Below are positions 31,907-41,640 of a DNA stretch of 47,740 nt, piece after piece (position 1 is the stretch's first letter; every line of letters starts with the position of its first letter). Source of the DNA: Oscillospiraceae bacterium (GTDB taxonomy: Bacteria > Bacillota > Clostridia > Oscillospirales > Ruminococcaceae); NCBI GenBank assembly GCA_017461245.1, contig JAFTYW010000006.1, forward strand, positions 1 through 47,740. Direction: 5' to 3'. The translations under genes and the position numbers were made by a program. Below the pieces are notes generated by a model that searched no databases, was not told where the DNA came from, and worked only from the letters and a program-made list of their open reading frames with translations.

Positions 31907-31922
31907 GAATTTTACGCAAAAC

Positions 31923-32345
31923 TCATTTTGCAAGCGCTTTAAGAGTTTCTCGGATTTTTTTAAGTGCTGAAGCTGGATCTGTTTGCCCCCACACCGCCGT
32001 TTCAATCGGACAAAAGCCGTTTTTGGCTCGGTTTTGGATTTTTGGAACGAGCTTGTCATAGCAGGCCAAGATGCCGTTTTGCATTAGGATCGCTTTGGCT
32101 CTTTCTGAGAGGACAAGAGCGTAAACCTCGCGTACCCCTAAGAGCACATACAAAAATGCGGCTCCCGCTCCCACGACCTTGTCGGCGGCGCAAGCGCCTT
32201 TAAGGTTAGTGCCGCTGTCAAGAAAATCAAGAAGCGGTTTTACTCCCCGCTCGCTGCTTTCAAAAACCTCGTTTTCGCGGCAAATTACGCAGGTGCATTT
32301 GTTTTTTTCAAGAATTTCTTTTGCCTTCAGGGTTAGCTTTTCCAT
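31923..32345 (-). CDS. DUF1893 family protein (TM1506-like)
   Basis: 140 aa. ERGVKPLLDFLDSG, AADKVVGAGAAFLYVLLGVREVYA and the C-terminal GFCPIETAVWG are strongly conserved in DUF1893, a family with a cytidine deaminase-like fold but no confirmed activity. CTCVIC and the C-terminal Cys may bind metal or be redox active. Start ATG 32345 with AGGA 9 nt upstream; a GTG at 32360 would overlap the aldo/keto reductase stop (GTGA) but has no Shine-Dalgarno site. Second gene of a two-gene operon with the ferredoxin-type reductase. Confidence 0.88.
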   Translation of the reverse strand: MEKLTLKAKEILEKNKCTCVICRENEVFESSERGVKPLLDFLDSGTNLKGACAADKVVGAGAAFLYVLLGVREVYALVLSERAKAILMQNGILACYDKLVPKIQNRAKNGFCPIETAVWGQTDPASALKKIRETLKALAK

Positions 32346-32356
32346 TTTTGTTCCTA

Positions 32357-33463
32357 TCACTTTTCAAATGTTTCTGCAACTGTTTTGAGCGAGTCGATAA
32401 CCTTTATATGCTGAGGGCAATGCTCCTCGCACTGACCGCACTCTATGCAGTCAGACGGTTTTCCCGCTCCGTTTGCAATGTTTCTAAACGTAGTCTGCAG
32501 ACCGGGGAGCAGACCGAATTTGTGCTGATTGTTGTAAATGGCAAAATACTCGGGAATGGCAATCTTTTGAGGGCAATCCTCGACGCAGTACTTACAGGCG
32601 GTGCAAGGAATGGCAATTGTGCTTTTTGTAATCTCAGCCGCCTTAAAGACCGCCTTCATCTCATCATCGGAGAGTGGCTTGAAATCTTTCATATAGCCCA
32701 TATTATCTTTTAGCTGCTGCAGGTTGCTCATTCCGCTAAGCACTACGATGGTGTTCTCAAGCGAGGCGGCAAAGCGGATACCCCAAGAGGCGATAGACAT
32801 CTGCGGCTCACGCTCTAAAAGCACCTTTGCGGCATCTTCCGGCAGGTTTGCAAGGGCACCGCCCTTAAGCGGCTCCATAACCGCCACCCTTACCCCGTGC
32901 TTTACGCAGACCTCATAGCATTTTCTTGACTGGATGCTTTCATCGTCCCAGTCGATATAGTTTATCTGCAAAAGCACAAGTTCGGTTTCGGGATGCTCAG
33001 TCAATATCATATCGAGGGTCTCAGCGTCATCGTGAAAGGAAAAACCTATGTGTTTTATCTTGCCCTCGGCCTTTTTCCTTGCGATAAACTCAAAGGCCTT
33101 GTGCTCCTTTATCTTTCCATAGACCGATTTGCCTATCGAGTGCAGAAAATAATTGTCAAAATATTCCACTTGACAGCGCTCAAGTTGCTCGGCAAAGATC
33201 TGCTCGTACTCATCTACTTCCTTTATCTTAAAGATGGGCATTTTTGAGGTTAAAAGATATGAATCGCGCGGGTAGCGCTTTGCGACAAGCTCTCCAAAGG
33301 CCTTTTCGCTATTGCCGCCGTGATAAACATAGGCGGTGTCAAAATAGCAAAAGCCCTCTTTCATATACTCGTCTATCAAGGCGCGAGCCTTTTTCATATC
33401 TATATTTTCCCACACGCCATTTACAGTCGGCAGGCGCATAAGACCAAAACCTAATTTTTTCAT
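32357..33463 (-). CDS. aldo/keto reductase with C-terminal 2x[4Fe-4S] domain
   Basis: 368 aa. N-terminal aldo/keto reductase barrel (about 1-265): GFGLMRLP, FDTAYVYHGG with catalytic Asp/Tyr, LLTSKMP with Lys, and YFLHSIG with His. The C-terminal ~85 residues hold two ferredoxin-type motifs, CTACKYCVEDCP and CIECGQCEEHCP, as in the COG1453 oxidoreductases of anaerobes. It probably couples a carbonyl reduction to a ferredoxin-like electron carrier; the substrate is unknown. RBS GGAGG precedes ATG 33463; a consensus promoter lies 30 bp upstream. Confidence 0.93.
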   Translation of the reverse strand: MKKLGFGLMRLPTVNGVWENIDMKKARALIDEYMKEGFCYFDTAYVYHGGNSEKAFGELVAKRYPRDSYLLTSKMPIFKIKEVDEYEQIFAEQLERCQVEYFDNYFLHSIGKSVYGKIKEHKAFEFIARKKAEGKIKHIGFSFHDDAETLDMILTEHPETELVLLQINYIDWDDESIQSRKCYEVCVKHGVRVAVMEPLKGGALANLPEDAAKVLLEREPQMSIASWGIRFAASLENTIVVLSGMSNLQQLKDNMGYMKDFKPLSDDEMKAVFKAAEITKSTIAIPCTACKYCVEDCPQKIAIPEYFAIYNNQHKFGLLPGLQTTFRNIANGAGKPSDCIECGQCEEHCPQHIKVIDSLKTVAETFEK

Positions 33464-33492
33464 ACCTAAACCTCCATTTAACTTATAATTAA

Positions 33493-33521
33493 ATTATATT
33501 ATCAAACACCCTCTCTGTCAA
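33493..33521 (-). promoter_or_regulatory. promoter of the aldo/keto reductase-DUF1893 operon
   Basis: Leftward full-consensus -35 TTGACA (33516-33521), 17 bp, -10 TATAAT (33493-33498). It begins directly after the galM terminator. Confidence 0.9.
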
Positions 33522-33524
33522 CAA

Positions 33525-33556
33525 AAAAGGCTTGGCGCAGAAGCGCCAAGCCTTTT
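33525..33556 (-). terminator. terminator of the rimP-to-galM operon
   Basis: AAAAGGCTTGGCGC-AGAA-GCGCCAAGCCTTTT, perfect 14-bp stem; leftward tail TTGTTGAC. It touches the galM stop codon. Confidence 0.9.
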
Positions 33557-34535
33557 ATCTTTTTCTGAAAATGTATTCTGTAAAGCTATAAAAGCTCTCG
33601 CCCTTTTTTAGCAGGGTCGAGGGGAAATTTTCATGATTGGGACTGTCGGGATAGTGCTGAGTTTCAAGGCAGAAGCCCGCATTTTTGATATTAGGCACGC
33701 CACCCTTGCCCTCGGGGCTATTTAAAAACGCTCCTGTATAAAGCTGAACAGCAGGCTCGCTGGTTTTGACAAGCATCTCTATGTCGCTCTCGCGGCTGTA
33801 CGCCGAGATCTTTATCTCGTCAGCCTCTCCCTCAAGGCAGAAATTGTTGTCATAATCCCTCTCAATTTTGCGAGGCTTTAAAAAATCAAACTCGGTTCCC
33901 TTTACCGAGGCTATCTCGCCTGTCGGGATAAGCTTTTCGTCTACCGGGGTGTAAAAAGGAGCCTTCATACAAAGCTCGGTTTCAAAGATATTGCCGCCCG
34001 AAAGGTTAAAATAACTGTGGTTTGTAAGGTTTATAACGGTGTCCTCGGTAGAAATGGCCTTGTACTCGATTTTAAGGGAGTTTTGCGCCGTTACGGTAAA
34101 GGTAACGGTTACATCAAGCTCGCCTGGGTAACCCTCTTCCATATCCTCAAAAATGTGGTTTAGGGAGATCGAAGGCTCGTCGCCCGCAGTTGCCGCGGTA
34201 ACGGTCCAGTTTTGCTTATCAAAGCCGACATAACCGCCGTGAATGTGATTTTCGCCGTTATTTTGGGTAAGGAGAAACTCATTCTCACCGATTTTTACCC
34301 TACCACCACAAATTCGGTTTGCATATCTGCCAACCGTTGCGCCAAGGAAACCTTTATAGGATTTATAGGCCTCTAAATTATCATAGCCGAGGACTAAATC
34401 TCTGCCGTCAAAAATGATATTTGTAACGGTTGCGCCGTAATTTATCACAGACACAGCAAATCCGTTCTTATTTTCAAGGGTGTATTTTGTGATTTCGGCG
34501 CCGTAAGCGGTACCGTAAGGAGCTTCTTTAATCAC
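33555..34535 (-). CDS. galM: aldose 1-epimerase (galactose mutarotase)
   Basis: 326 aa. Interconverts alpha and beta anomers of hexoses. Conserved ENHIHGGYVGFDKQNW, NLTNHSYFNLSG with the catalytic His, and FCLETQHYPDSPNHENFPS with the catalytic Glu are present. The GTG start at 34535 overlaps the upstream stop (GTGA), so it is coupled to the O-antigen-ligase-like gene. No Leloir pathway genes are adjacent. It is the last gene of the long translation operon. Confidence 0.95.
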   Translation of the reverse strand: MIKEAPYGTAYGAEITKYTLENKNGFAVSVINYGATVTNIIFDGRDLVLGYDNLEAYKSYKGFLGATVGRYANRICGGRVKIGENEFLLTQNNGENHIHGGYVGFDKQNWTVTAATAGDEPSISLNHIFEDMEEGYPGELDVTVTFTVTAQNSLKIEYKAISTEDTVINLTNHSYFNLSGGNIFETELCMKAPFYTPVDEKLIPTGEIASVKGTEFDFLKPRKIERDYDNNFCLEGEADEIKISAYSRESDIEMLVKTSEPAVQLYTGAFLNSPEGKGGVPNIKNAGFCLETQHYPDSPNHENFPSTLLKKGESFYSFTEYIFRKR

Positions 34536-35650
34536 TTGCTCTCCTCCTTAATGTACGGGAAAGACAGAAACAGAGCGGCGAGAGCGCCGGTCTGGATCCA
34601 GATGAGCGTTACATCGGTCAGACCGTGCAAAAGCACCGCACCCAAAACCGCAAAAGTGAGAGGCGCATATTTGCTTTTGAACGCCTTTTTAATGGGTCTT
34701 ACAACAAACGCCGCAAGTGGCGCGACACCTATGATTCCAAATGACAACAGCAGGTCAATGATGAGGTTATGGCAATGAAAATTCTTTGCCCCTCCGAATT
34801 TTTCATATATCTGAACATATCCCATAAGGCCTCTGCCAAACAGGAAGTTCTCTAAGAAACCTTGTATGCCCGCCTGCCAGATGGTTGCGCGTTTTGTTAT
34901 ATTTTGAGCCGCACCGCTTATCCTCGGTAGTAGGAAATCGAGCTGAGGCACAAAGATAAGCGCAAGCACAGCCAAAACCACCAAAACACCAACAACAAGC
35001 AGGGTTTTGTATTTTTTTGTAAACAGCAAAAGCAGTAAAATACCAAATACAATACTGAAAAGCGCCGACTGGCTGTCTGCCTGCCAAAGACCATAGAGAT
35101 TTGCAATTATTGCGATTATCAAAAGTGCTTTGTTTTGCTTGTCAGTCAAAAGGCGGTAGGCGCACAGGAGTATTACAAAGGTTATCGCCGCGCCGTAATA
35201 ATTGGGGTTAAAGAAAAACGAGGGAGAGCGCATATCGTGCCTCGGGTCAGAAATAAATGTAGAGAAAAAGGCAGGGATTAGGCTCATAAATACGATAACA
35301 TTGCCAATTTTGCTAAATAAACGTTCGGTTATGACTGCCCTTACATACAGAGCGAAAACAAGCATAAGGGCAAAGCCCGCAAAGCAGGCTACACCAAGCC
35401 AGTTTTTAAAGACAAACGGGGTGATTACATTCAAGACTCCAAAGGAAGCTACAAGTTTTATATCAAGCCCCGAAAAAATCATTTTACGGGTGATTTTTAG
35501 GCAAAGCGCTCTCACTACTATAAACAAAAGAACTGCTGCGCTTAAATAAAACGGGAGAAAAATGCTGGCAACAGACAATAGCACAAGGTTTTCCTCTGCG
35601 CTGTTATCTTTAACGTATCTTTGATAAAGACCTTTTAAAAACGCTGCCAT
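34532..35650 (-). CDS. O-antigen ligase/polymerase family membrane protein
   Basis: 372 aa with about ten hydrophobic segments and a large external loop around residues 255-310 (FLENFLFGRGLMGYVQIYEKFGGAKNFHCHNLIIDLLLSFG), the Wzy_C pattern of RfaL/Wzy proteins (conserved H in HCHNLIIDLL). Such proteins polymerise or ligate surface glycans. It starts 17 bp after ribF with GGGGG upstream, so it is co-transcribed with the translation genes, an unexpected partner. Confidence 0.88.
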   Translation of the reverse strand: MAAFLKGLYQRYVKDNSAEENLVLLSVASIFLPFYLSAAVLLFIVVRALCLKITRKMIFSGLDIKLVASFGVLNVITPFVFKNWLGVACFAGFALMLVFALYVRAVITERLFSKIGNVIVFMSLIPAFFSTFISDPRHDMRSPSFFFNPNYYGAAITFVILLCAYRLLTDKQNKALLIIAIIANLYGLWQADSQSALFSIVFGILLLLLFTKKYKTLLVVGVLVVLAVLALIFVPQLDFLLPRISGAAQNITKRATIWQAGIQGFLENFLFGRGLMGYVQIYEKFGGAKNFHCHNLIIDLLLSFGIIGVAPLAAFVVRPIKKAFKSKYAPLTFAVLGAVLLHGLTDVTLIWIQTGALAALFLSFPYIKEESK

Positions 35651-35667
35651 ATTATCCCCCTTTTCTT

Positions 35668-36573
35668 TTAGTTAAGTACCTCTTTTGCCCTTTTTATATC
35701 TTCAGAAATCTGAGCCTTTAGATGCTCTATGCTTTCAAATTTTCTTTCATCTCTCAAAAACTCGACAAGCTCGACCTCTATTTTTTGTCCGTAAAGCTCT
35801 AAATTTTTATCGAGAATATATGTTTCAGCTACCGCCTCGCTTATATTCTTGACAGTCGGGCAGATGCCGATATTTGTTACGGCGTTATACCTTTTACCGC
35901 CGACAAGCGCCCTTGAGGCATAAACGCCGTTCTTTATTTTTGCACTGTCAGCACTAAGCGGCTGATTTATAGTAGGATAGAGCCGTTTTGAGCCTATATG
36001 CTCGCCGCCGACCACCGCTGCCTTAAAGCTATATGCTCTGCCAAGCAGCTTTTCTGCAAGGGAAACATCACCCTTTAAAAGAGCCTCTTTAATTCGGCTG
36101 GAGCTTATATCCTCGCCCCAAAATTTTACCTTTTTTTCTACAAAAAGCTCTATTTTCTGCTGATTGCACAGCTCTTTTAAGGTTTCTACATTACCCTGGG
36201 CGCCTTTTCCAAAGCGGTAATCCTCACCGCAGAAAAGGGCACAGGCGCCGTACCTTTCCTTTAAAAGCGCCACAAACTCTCTTGGGGTAAGAGAGCAAAA
36301 ATCTGAAAAATCGGGCATTATAACGTAGTCTGCTCCTATTTTTTTGAAAAGCTCGATACGCATCTCTTTGCTGTAAAGCGACCCCGCAACAGACTTTTTG
36401 CTGCCGCCTTTTTGGTCCTCAAAGGCAAAAACTGCGCTTTTTATTCTATTTTTTTCGGCATACCCCACCGCCGCCTCGATTACCTTGCGATGACCTAAAT
36501 GAACGCCGTCAAAGTACCCAAGGGCAATGGCGCAGGGGGTGCCTATGTTGTTTTCAAACGAAAAAATGTCCAT
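35668..36573 (-). CDS. ribF: bifunctional riboflavin kinase/FAD synthetase
   Basis: 301 aa. N-terminal nucleotidyltransferase domain with ALGYFDGVHLGHRKVI (HxGH, about residue 22) makes FAD from FMN and ATP; C-terminal flavokinase domain (about 180-300) phosphorylates riboflavin, with RLYPTINQP and NGVYAS near the flavin site. The start is ATG 36573: GAGG lies 7 nt upstream in the truB stop region, and an earlier TTG overlaps truB. Confidence 0.95.
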   Translation of the reverse strand: MDIFSFENNIGTPCAIALGYFDGVHLGHRKVIEAAVGYAEKNRIKSAVFAFEDQKGGSKKSVAGSLYSKEMRIELFKKIGADYVIMPDFSDFCSLTPREFVALLKERYGACALFCGEDYRFGKGAQGNVETLKELCNQQKIELFVEKKVKFWGEDISSSRIKEALLKGDVSLAEKLLGRAYSFKAAVVGGEHIGSKRLYPTINQPLSADSAKIKNGVYASRALVGGKRYNAVTNIGICPTVKNISEAVAETYILDKNLELYGQKIEVELVEFLRDERKFESIEHLKAQISEDIKRAKEVLN

Positions 36574-36574
36574 T

Positions 36575-37501
36575 TTAATCCTCAATATTAAAAAGTTTCT
36601 GACATTTAAACTCCCTTTTGGGATACTCGACCTGACCGATGCCTAAAAAAACTCCCTCATGACTATACACAGAATACCTCTGCCACTCAGCAATAACGAA
36701 AGCCGAGTCGTAAATAACTCCGCTTACCCTCTGTGGCGCAAGGCCCAAGCCGTTTTTAAAATGCTTGGACTGAGTTTCGGTAAGTGTAATAGGCGGCAGA
36801 TCTGAAAAAAGCTCGTCTACGGGGCGGATGAGCGTCTCTGCCCTGCCCTCGTCGGCCGCTTTTTGAACCTCGTCGAGAGTGATGCACTCAGAAAGGTCAA
36901 AGCCCAGCGCCTGAGTTCGAACGAGCGAGGTCATAGTGGCGCCGCAACCGAGTTTTGCGCCCATATCAGCGCAAAGGGTGCGAACATAGGTTCCCTTTGA
37001 GCAGTAGACCGAGAACTTATATTCGTCCTCGTTCTCGGTTTTGCCTAGGAAATCTATTTCGTAAATTTTTATCTTGCGGCTGTCGCGAGGAACATTTATT
37101 CCCTCGCGCGCCAAATCGTAAAGCCTTACGCCGTTAATTTTAATGGCAGAATACATAGGTGGTAGCTGAATCTGCTCGCCCTTAAAGCTGAGTACAGTTT
37201 CGCGTATCTTCTCTTCATCGCGCACAGGCGTAGACTGTTCAATCTGTTTACCCCAGATATCCTGAGTGTCGGTCTCTACTCCTAACTTAAAGGTTGCAGT
37301 ATACTTTTTTTCCTGCCGCTCGAGCATATCAATAGCCTTGGTTGCTCTACCTACAAAAACAGGCAGAACACCTGTAACATTAGGGTCAAGAGTTCCGCCG
37401 TGTCCTATCTTTTTAGTTTTTAGCATTCCGCGCAGTTTGGCAATAACATCAAAGGATGTAAATCCTGCGCTCTTATTTATGAGCAAAAACCCATCCCTCA
37501 T
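36575..37501 (-). CDS. truB: tRNA pseudouridine(55) synthase
   Basis: 308 aa. Modifies U55 in the T-loop of tRNA. KIGHGGTLDPNVTGVLPV carries the catalytic Asp, followed by KKYTATFKLG, PPMYSAIKINGVRLYDLAREG, and GTYVRTLCADMGAKLGCGA; a PUA-like C-terminal extension completes it. Start ATG 37501 overlaps the nrnA stop (ATGA). Confidence 0.96.
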   Translation of the reverse strand: MRDGFLLINKSAGFTSFDVIAKLRGMLKTKKIGHGGTLDPNVTGVLPVFVGRATKAIDMLERQEKKYTATFKLGVETDTQDIWGKQIEQSTPVRDEEKIRETVLSFKGEQIQLPPMYSAIKINGVRLYDLAREGINVPRDSRKIKIYEIDFLGKTENEDEYKFSVYCSKGTYVRTLCADMGAKLGCGATMTSLVRTQALGFDLSECITLDEVQKAADEGRAETLIRPVDELFSDLPPITLTETQSKHFKNGLGLAPQRVSGVIYDSAFVIAEWQRYSVYSHEGVFLGIGQVEYPKREFKCQKLFNIED

Positions 37502-38442
37502 ATATACCTTCCTACCGTTTCAATAACTTTGCTGAGAACATCATCAGCCTCACCGTAAATGGTGCAGCCTGCGGCGCCCGCGTGACCGCCGCCGCCAAAT
37601 TCACTGCAGATAACACTTGCGTCTGGGTGCTTGCCTGTTCTCATTGAAACCTTAAACTCGCCCTTTTCGCGCTCCTTGATAACAACGCCTACCTCGACCC
37701 CTTGAATCTGCCTTGTCATTGCAGGAAGGGCATCAAGGTCACTTTCCTCAGCGCCTGTCTTTTTAAGAAGCTCGTACGTTACCACGATAGCGGCGCATCT
37801 GCCGCCGTGATAAAATTCAAGATTTTGCAGTGCGATGCGCTCAATATCAAGCTGAGCCCTGCTCTTGCTCTCAAACATTGCTTGATTTACCTTGTAAACA
37901 TCAATGTGCCTATCAATTGCAAGGGCGGCAATATCGTGAGCCTTTGCGGTTGTGTTTGAATACTTAAAGCAGCCGCAGTCGGTGCTAACGCCTGTATATA
38001 CGCAAAGCAGAGCCTCGTTTGAAATGTCACCGTCCATCTCCAAAATAATGTCATAGACTATTTCGCAGGCGGCGGCAACCGAGCAGTTTAAGAGGGTCTT
38101 ATCTGCATAGTCGGTGTTGGACTTGTGGTGGTCAATGCAAAGATCGACCTTTCCTATATACCTATCCATCCCGTTTCCAAAAAGCGAGGTGGAAGCAATA
38201 TCTACCGCAACAACACACCCCGGCTCAAAATCGGTATAGGTGTAGTTTTCGTACATAAAGCTATACTTTTTGGGGATAGCCTTTTCGTTTTCCACCCGCA
38301 CTCTCTTGCCGTGGGCAGTCAGAGCATAGTAGAGGGCAAAAGCGCAGCCGAGTGTGTCGCCGTCGGGATTCTGGTGAGTCAAAATCACAATGTCATCGCG
38401 CTCAAGCAGAAGCCTTGCCGCTGACTTTAAATCAGTTCTCAT
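37498..38442 (-). CDS. nrnA: DHH-family phosphoesterase (NrnA-like oligoribonuclease/pAp phosphatase)
   Basis: About 314 aa. DHH motifs: THQNPDGDTLGC (metal-binding DxD), VAVDIAST, CIDHHKSNTDYAD, and the DHHA1 GGGGHAGAAGC at the C-terminus. It degrades nanoRNA and pAp. Of two adjacent ATGs, 38442 has better spacing (5 nt) from GGAGG in the rbfA end. The DHH protein sits between rbfA and truB as in most Firmicutes. Confidence 0.93.
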   Translation of the reverse strand: MRTDLKSAARLLLERDDIVILTHQNPDGDTLGCAFALYYALTAHGKRVRVENEKAIPKKYSFMYENYTYTDFEPGCVVAVDIASTSLFGNGMDRYIGKVDLCIDHHKSNTDYADKTLLNCSVAAACEIVYDIILEMDGDISNEALLCVYTGVSTDCGCFKYSNTTAKAHDIAALAIDRHIDVYKVNQAMFESKSRAQLDIERIALQNLEFYHGGRCAAIVVTYELLKKTGAEESDLDALPAMTRQIQGVEVGVVIKEREKGEFKVSMRTGKHPDASVICSEFGGGGHAGAAGCTIYGEADDVLSKVIETVGRYI

Positions 38443-38803
38443 CATTTCCTCCGTCTGACTCTTTGTTTAATTTATGAATGATGCTGTTAATATGAGCGCT
38501 CTGCTCTATAGAGTTATCTGCAATAAAGATAACCTCGGGGGTTGCGCGAAGTTTTACCTTTGCGCCAAGCTCACGGCGAACGTAACCTGCCGCAGAGCGA
38601 AGTCCTTTAACAGACTCCTGCGTTTTTTCACTTCCCTCGAGCGCACTGACATACACCTTGACCTGCGAGAGATCACCCGCAAGGTCAAGATGCACGATGC
38701 TTAAAAGCTGGGAAACTCTGGGGTCCTTAATGCTACGAAGAATTTCGACGAGGGCATATTTTATATCCTCAGCCGACTTATCGGTTCTGTAACTTCTTCC
38801 CAT
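38432..38803 (-). CDS. rbfA: ribosome-binding factor A
   Basis: 123 aa, KH-like fold that aids 16S 5'-helix maturation in the 30S subunit. ALVEILRSIKDPRVSQLLSIVHLDLAGDLSQVKVYVS and LRATPEVIFIADNSIEQSAHINSII are the conserved blocks. Starts 18 bp after infB with AAAGGA upstream. Confidence 0.96.
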   Translation of the reverse strand: MGRSYRTDKSAEDIKYALVEILRSIKDPRVSQLLSIVHLDLAGDLSQVKVYVSALEGSEKTQESVKGLRSAAGYVRRELGAKVKLRATPEVIFIADNSIEQSAHINSIIHKLNKESDGGNDEN

Positions 38804-38821
38804 TTGTTTATCCTTTCAAAA

Positions 38822-41323
38822 TTAGTCCTGATACTCTTCGGTGATGAAGGCCTCGAAAACGTCGCCTTCCTTGATGTCGTTAAACTTCTCAAGCGAGATA
38901 CCGCACTCATAGTTAGAGGCGACCTCTTTAACATCGTCCTTAAATCTCTTGAGCGAGGCAATTTCGTCCTCAGAGATAACGATACCGTCACGAACGACAC
39001 GGATCTTGGAGTGTCTTGTAACCTTACCCGAGGTAACGTAGCACCCTGCGATTGTTCCAACGCTGGAAAGCTTGTAGACCTGTCTTACCTCAATTCTGCC
39101 CTGCTCAACATCGCGGAACTTGGGAGCGAGCATACCCTTCATAGCTGCCTCGATCTCCTCGATGCAGTCATAAATTACTCGGTAGGTTCTCATATCAACG
39201 CCCTTTTCCTTAGCCATATTATCAGCAAGGACGTCGGGTCGGACGTTAAATCCGACAACGATAGCATTTGAAGCATCAGCAAGCATAATATCAGACTCGC
39301 TGATGGCGCCAACGCCGCCGTGAATTACCTTAACTCTTACTTCCTCGTTGCTTATCTTTTCAAGGCTCTGGCGAACGGCCTCAACCGAGCCCTGAACGTC
39401 TGCCTTAACGATGATTGAAAGCTCCTTCATTTCGCCGTCAGCGATGTGGCTAAAGAGGTTGTCGAGTGTAACCTTCTGATATGCGGCAAACTTCTCGTCC
39501 TTTTCGGCCTGCTTTCTCTCCTCAACGAGCTGTCTTGCAAGGCGCTCGTCCTCAACGGCGTTAAATACGTCACCAGCAGAGGGAACCTCAGCAAGACCAA
39601 CGATCTCAACGGGGGTAGAGGGGCCTGCGGTGTTAACCTTTTTGCCCTTATCGTCGGTCATTACGCGGACTCTACCAACGGCAGTTCCTGCGATAACGAT
39701 ATCACCCGAGTGAAGTGTACCGTTCTGAACGAGAACGGTTGCAACGGGGCCTCTTCCCTTGTCAAGCTTAGCTTCAACAACGATACCCTTTGCAAGTCTG
39801 TCGGGGTTAGCCTTAAGCTCCTTAACGTCTGCAGTGAGCAATACCATTTCAAGAAGCTCGTCGATACCCGTGTGATTCTTTGCAGAAATGGGCACGCAGA
39901 TAATATCGCCGCCCCACTCCTCAGGAACGAGCTCGTGCTCGGTAAGCTCCTGCTTAACTCTGTCGGGGTTGGCTTCGGGTTTATCCATTTTATTGATTGC
40001 AACGATTATGCTGACACCTGCGGCTTTTGCGTGGTTGATAGCCTCAACGGTCTGAGGCATAATTCCGTCGTCTGCAGCAACAACGATGATTGCAATATCG
40101 GTAAGCTGAGCGCCGCGGGCACGCATAGCGGTAAAGGCTTCGTGTCCCGGTGTGTCGAGGAATGCGATCTCTCTGCCGTCTACGTCAACCTTGTAAGCAC
40201 CGATGTGCTGGGTAATTCCGCCCGCCTCGGTGGAGGTAACGCTGGTGTTACGGATAGCGTCAAGAAGCGAGGTCTTACCGTGGTCAACGTGACCCATAAC
40301 AACGACAACGGGAGGACGAAGCTTTAAGCTCTCCTCGCTATCGGTCGAATCGTCGATAAGACGTTCCTCTGTTGTAACAATGATCTCCTTTTCAACCTTT
40401 GCATTAAGCTCAATAGCTACCATTGATGCGGTATCAAAGTCGATGGTCTGGTTGTTTGTTGCCATAACGCCGAGAAGCATAAGGCGCTTGATGACCTCAG
40501 CGGCGGTAACCTTAAGGCGCATTGCAAGCTCGGAAACAACAATTTCATCGGGAATAAGGACTTTAAGCTGAACCTTTTTCTGCTGCTGGAGCTGAATACG
40601 GCGCAGTTTATCTGCCTCGGTCTCTCTCTTGGAAGAAGCGGGCTTGCCTCTCTGCTGAGACTTCTGCACAAGCTTCTGCTTTCTCTGCATATTGTCAGAG
40701 TTATAAGAGCTGCTGGGAGCTATGCGCTCATATTTTTCGTTATACTTATCAAGGTCAACGTAGTCGTTTCTGGTGTTGACCTTTTTAACCTGCTTCTGAA
40801 CCTCGAGGGTCTCGGTTGAGCGGGTGCGGATAACGTTTTCAAACTTTTCCTTAGGCTTCTTATTCTTGGGTTCTTCTTTTCTCTGAGGCTTCTGCTGAGG
40901 CTTATCTTGAGGCTTGGGCTGGGGCTTTTTCTCCTCTTTGGGAACCTCGGTCTTTTTCTCTGCGGGTTTCTCTTGGGGCTTTTCAGCCTTTTTCTCTGCC
41001 TTGACCTCTGCTGGCTTCTCAGCCTTCTTCTCTACCGGCTTTTTCTCCTCTTTGGGAGCCTCTGCCTTTTTCTCGGCTGCCTTCTTAGCCTCTTTTTCAG
41101 CCTTCTTAGCTTCGCGCTTAGCACCCTCAGCAAAATAAGTGTCGAGAGTTTTTACTGCGTGAATAGTTGTAAGCTGCTCGAAAACGTAGTTAAGCTCCTC
41201 CTCGTTCAAGGTACTTCCCGTTTTCTTAGCATCGTCATACTGCTTTGCTAAAAGTGCAATAATTTCTTTACTGTCAATATTAAAATCTTTTGCAAGATCA
41301 CTAAGTTTATATTTTACTACCAT
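38822..41323 (-). CDS. infB: translation initiation factor IF-2
   Basis: 833 aa. Recruits initiator fMet-tRNA. N-terminal IF2_N domain, then a Lys/Glu/Pro-rich repetitive linker (about residues 70-160, runs of AEKKAEKP type), a second IF2_N region, the G domain with [14 protein letters not shown] (about 344), DTPGHEAF and [12 protein letters not shown], followed by domains II-IV. The linker is low complexity and probably unstructured. The ATG overlaps the ylxQ stop by one base (TAATG). Confidence 0.98.
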   Translation of the reverse strand: MVVKYKLSDLAKDFNIDSKEIIALLAKQYDDAKKTGSTLNEEELNYVFEQLTTIHAVKTLDTYFAEGAKREAKKAEKEAKKAAEKKAEAPKEEKKPVEKKAEKPAEVKAEKKAEKPQEKPAEKKTEVPKEEKKPQPKPQDKPQQKPQRKEEPKNKKPKEKFENVIRTRSTETLEVQKQVKKVNTRNDYVDLDKYNEKYERIAPSSSYNSDNMQRKQKLVQKSQQRGKPASSKRETEADKLRRIQLQQQKKVQLKVLIPDEIVVSELAMRLKVTAAEVIKRLMLLGVMATNNQTIDFDTASMVAIELNAKVEKEIIVTTEERLIDDSTDSEESLKLRPPVVVVMGHVDHGKTSLLDAIRNTSVTSTEAGGITQHIGAYKVDVDGREIAFLDTPGHEAFTAMRARGAQLTDIAIIVVAADDGIMPQTVEAINHAKAAGVSIIVAINKMDKPEANPDRVKQELTEHELVPEEWGGDIICVPISAKNHTGIDELLEMVLLTADVKELKANPDRLAKGIVVEAKLDKGRGPVATVLVQNGTLHSGDIVIAGTAVGRVRVMTDDKGKKVNTAGPSTPVEIVGLAEVPSAGDVFNAVEDERLARQLVEERKQAEKDEKFAAYQKVTLDNLFSHIADGEMKELSIIVKADVQGSVEAVRQSLEKISNEEVRVKVIHGGVGAISESDIMLADASNAIVVGFNVRPDVLADNMAKEKGVDMRTYRVIYDCIEEIEAAMKGMLAPKFRDVEQGRIEVRQVYKLSSVGTIAGCYVTSGKVTRHSKIRVVRDGIVISEDEIASLKRFKDDVKEVASNYECGISLEKFNDIKEGDVFEAFITEEYQD

Positions 41324-41640
41324 TAGTTGCCCTCCCTAAACTTACGAAAATTCTTTTTAACCATCTCGGCGAGGCCCTCATCGGTTACGGCTATTGTTCC
41401 CGTTTTCTTTCCGATGCTGCCGCCGAGGCTCTGCATATCATATTCGGTTTCAACAAGCTCGACCTCTAACTGACTGCAGAGGTAGCGCAGTTCCTTTTTA
41501 GTTTTCTCAGACAAGTCTTTTGCCGTGAACACCAGAACTGCCTGGCCCTTTTGCATAGCGGTTTTTATAGTTTCAAACCCGAAAACGAGCTTGCCCGCTC
41601 TTTTGCAAATGCCGAGCGACGAGAGAAAATTATCATTCAT
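41323..41640 (-). CDS. ylxQ: L7Ae-family RNA-binding protein YlxQ
   Basis: 105 aa. [43 protein letters not shown] is the L7Ae/L30e/S12e fold that binds kink-turn RNA; the role is probably in ribosome maturation. Start ATG 41640 ([10 protein letters not shown]), overlapping the ylxR stop by 8 bp; an earlier in-frame codon lies inside ylxR. Confidence 0.92.
   Translation of the reverse strand: MNDNFLSSLGICKRAGKLVFGFETIKTAMQKGQAVLVFTAKDLSEKTKKELRYLCSQLEVELVETEYDMQSLGGSIGKKTGTIAVTDEGLAEMVKKNFRKFREGN

Noticed and set aside
39446-40327. 293-aa rightward frame antisense to infB
   Set aside because: Antisense to the conserved G domain of IF-2; no RBS and low-complexity composition, so a shadow.
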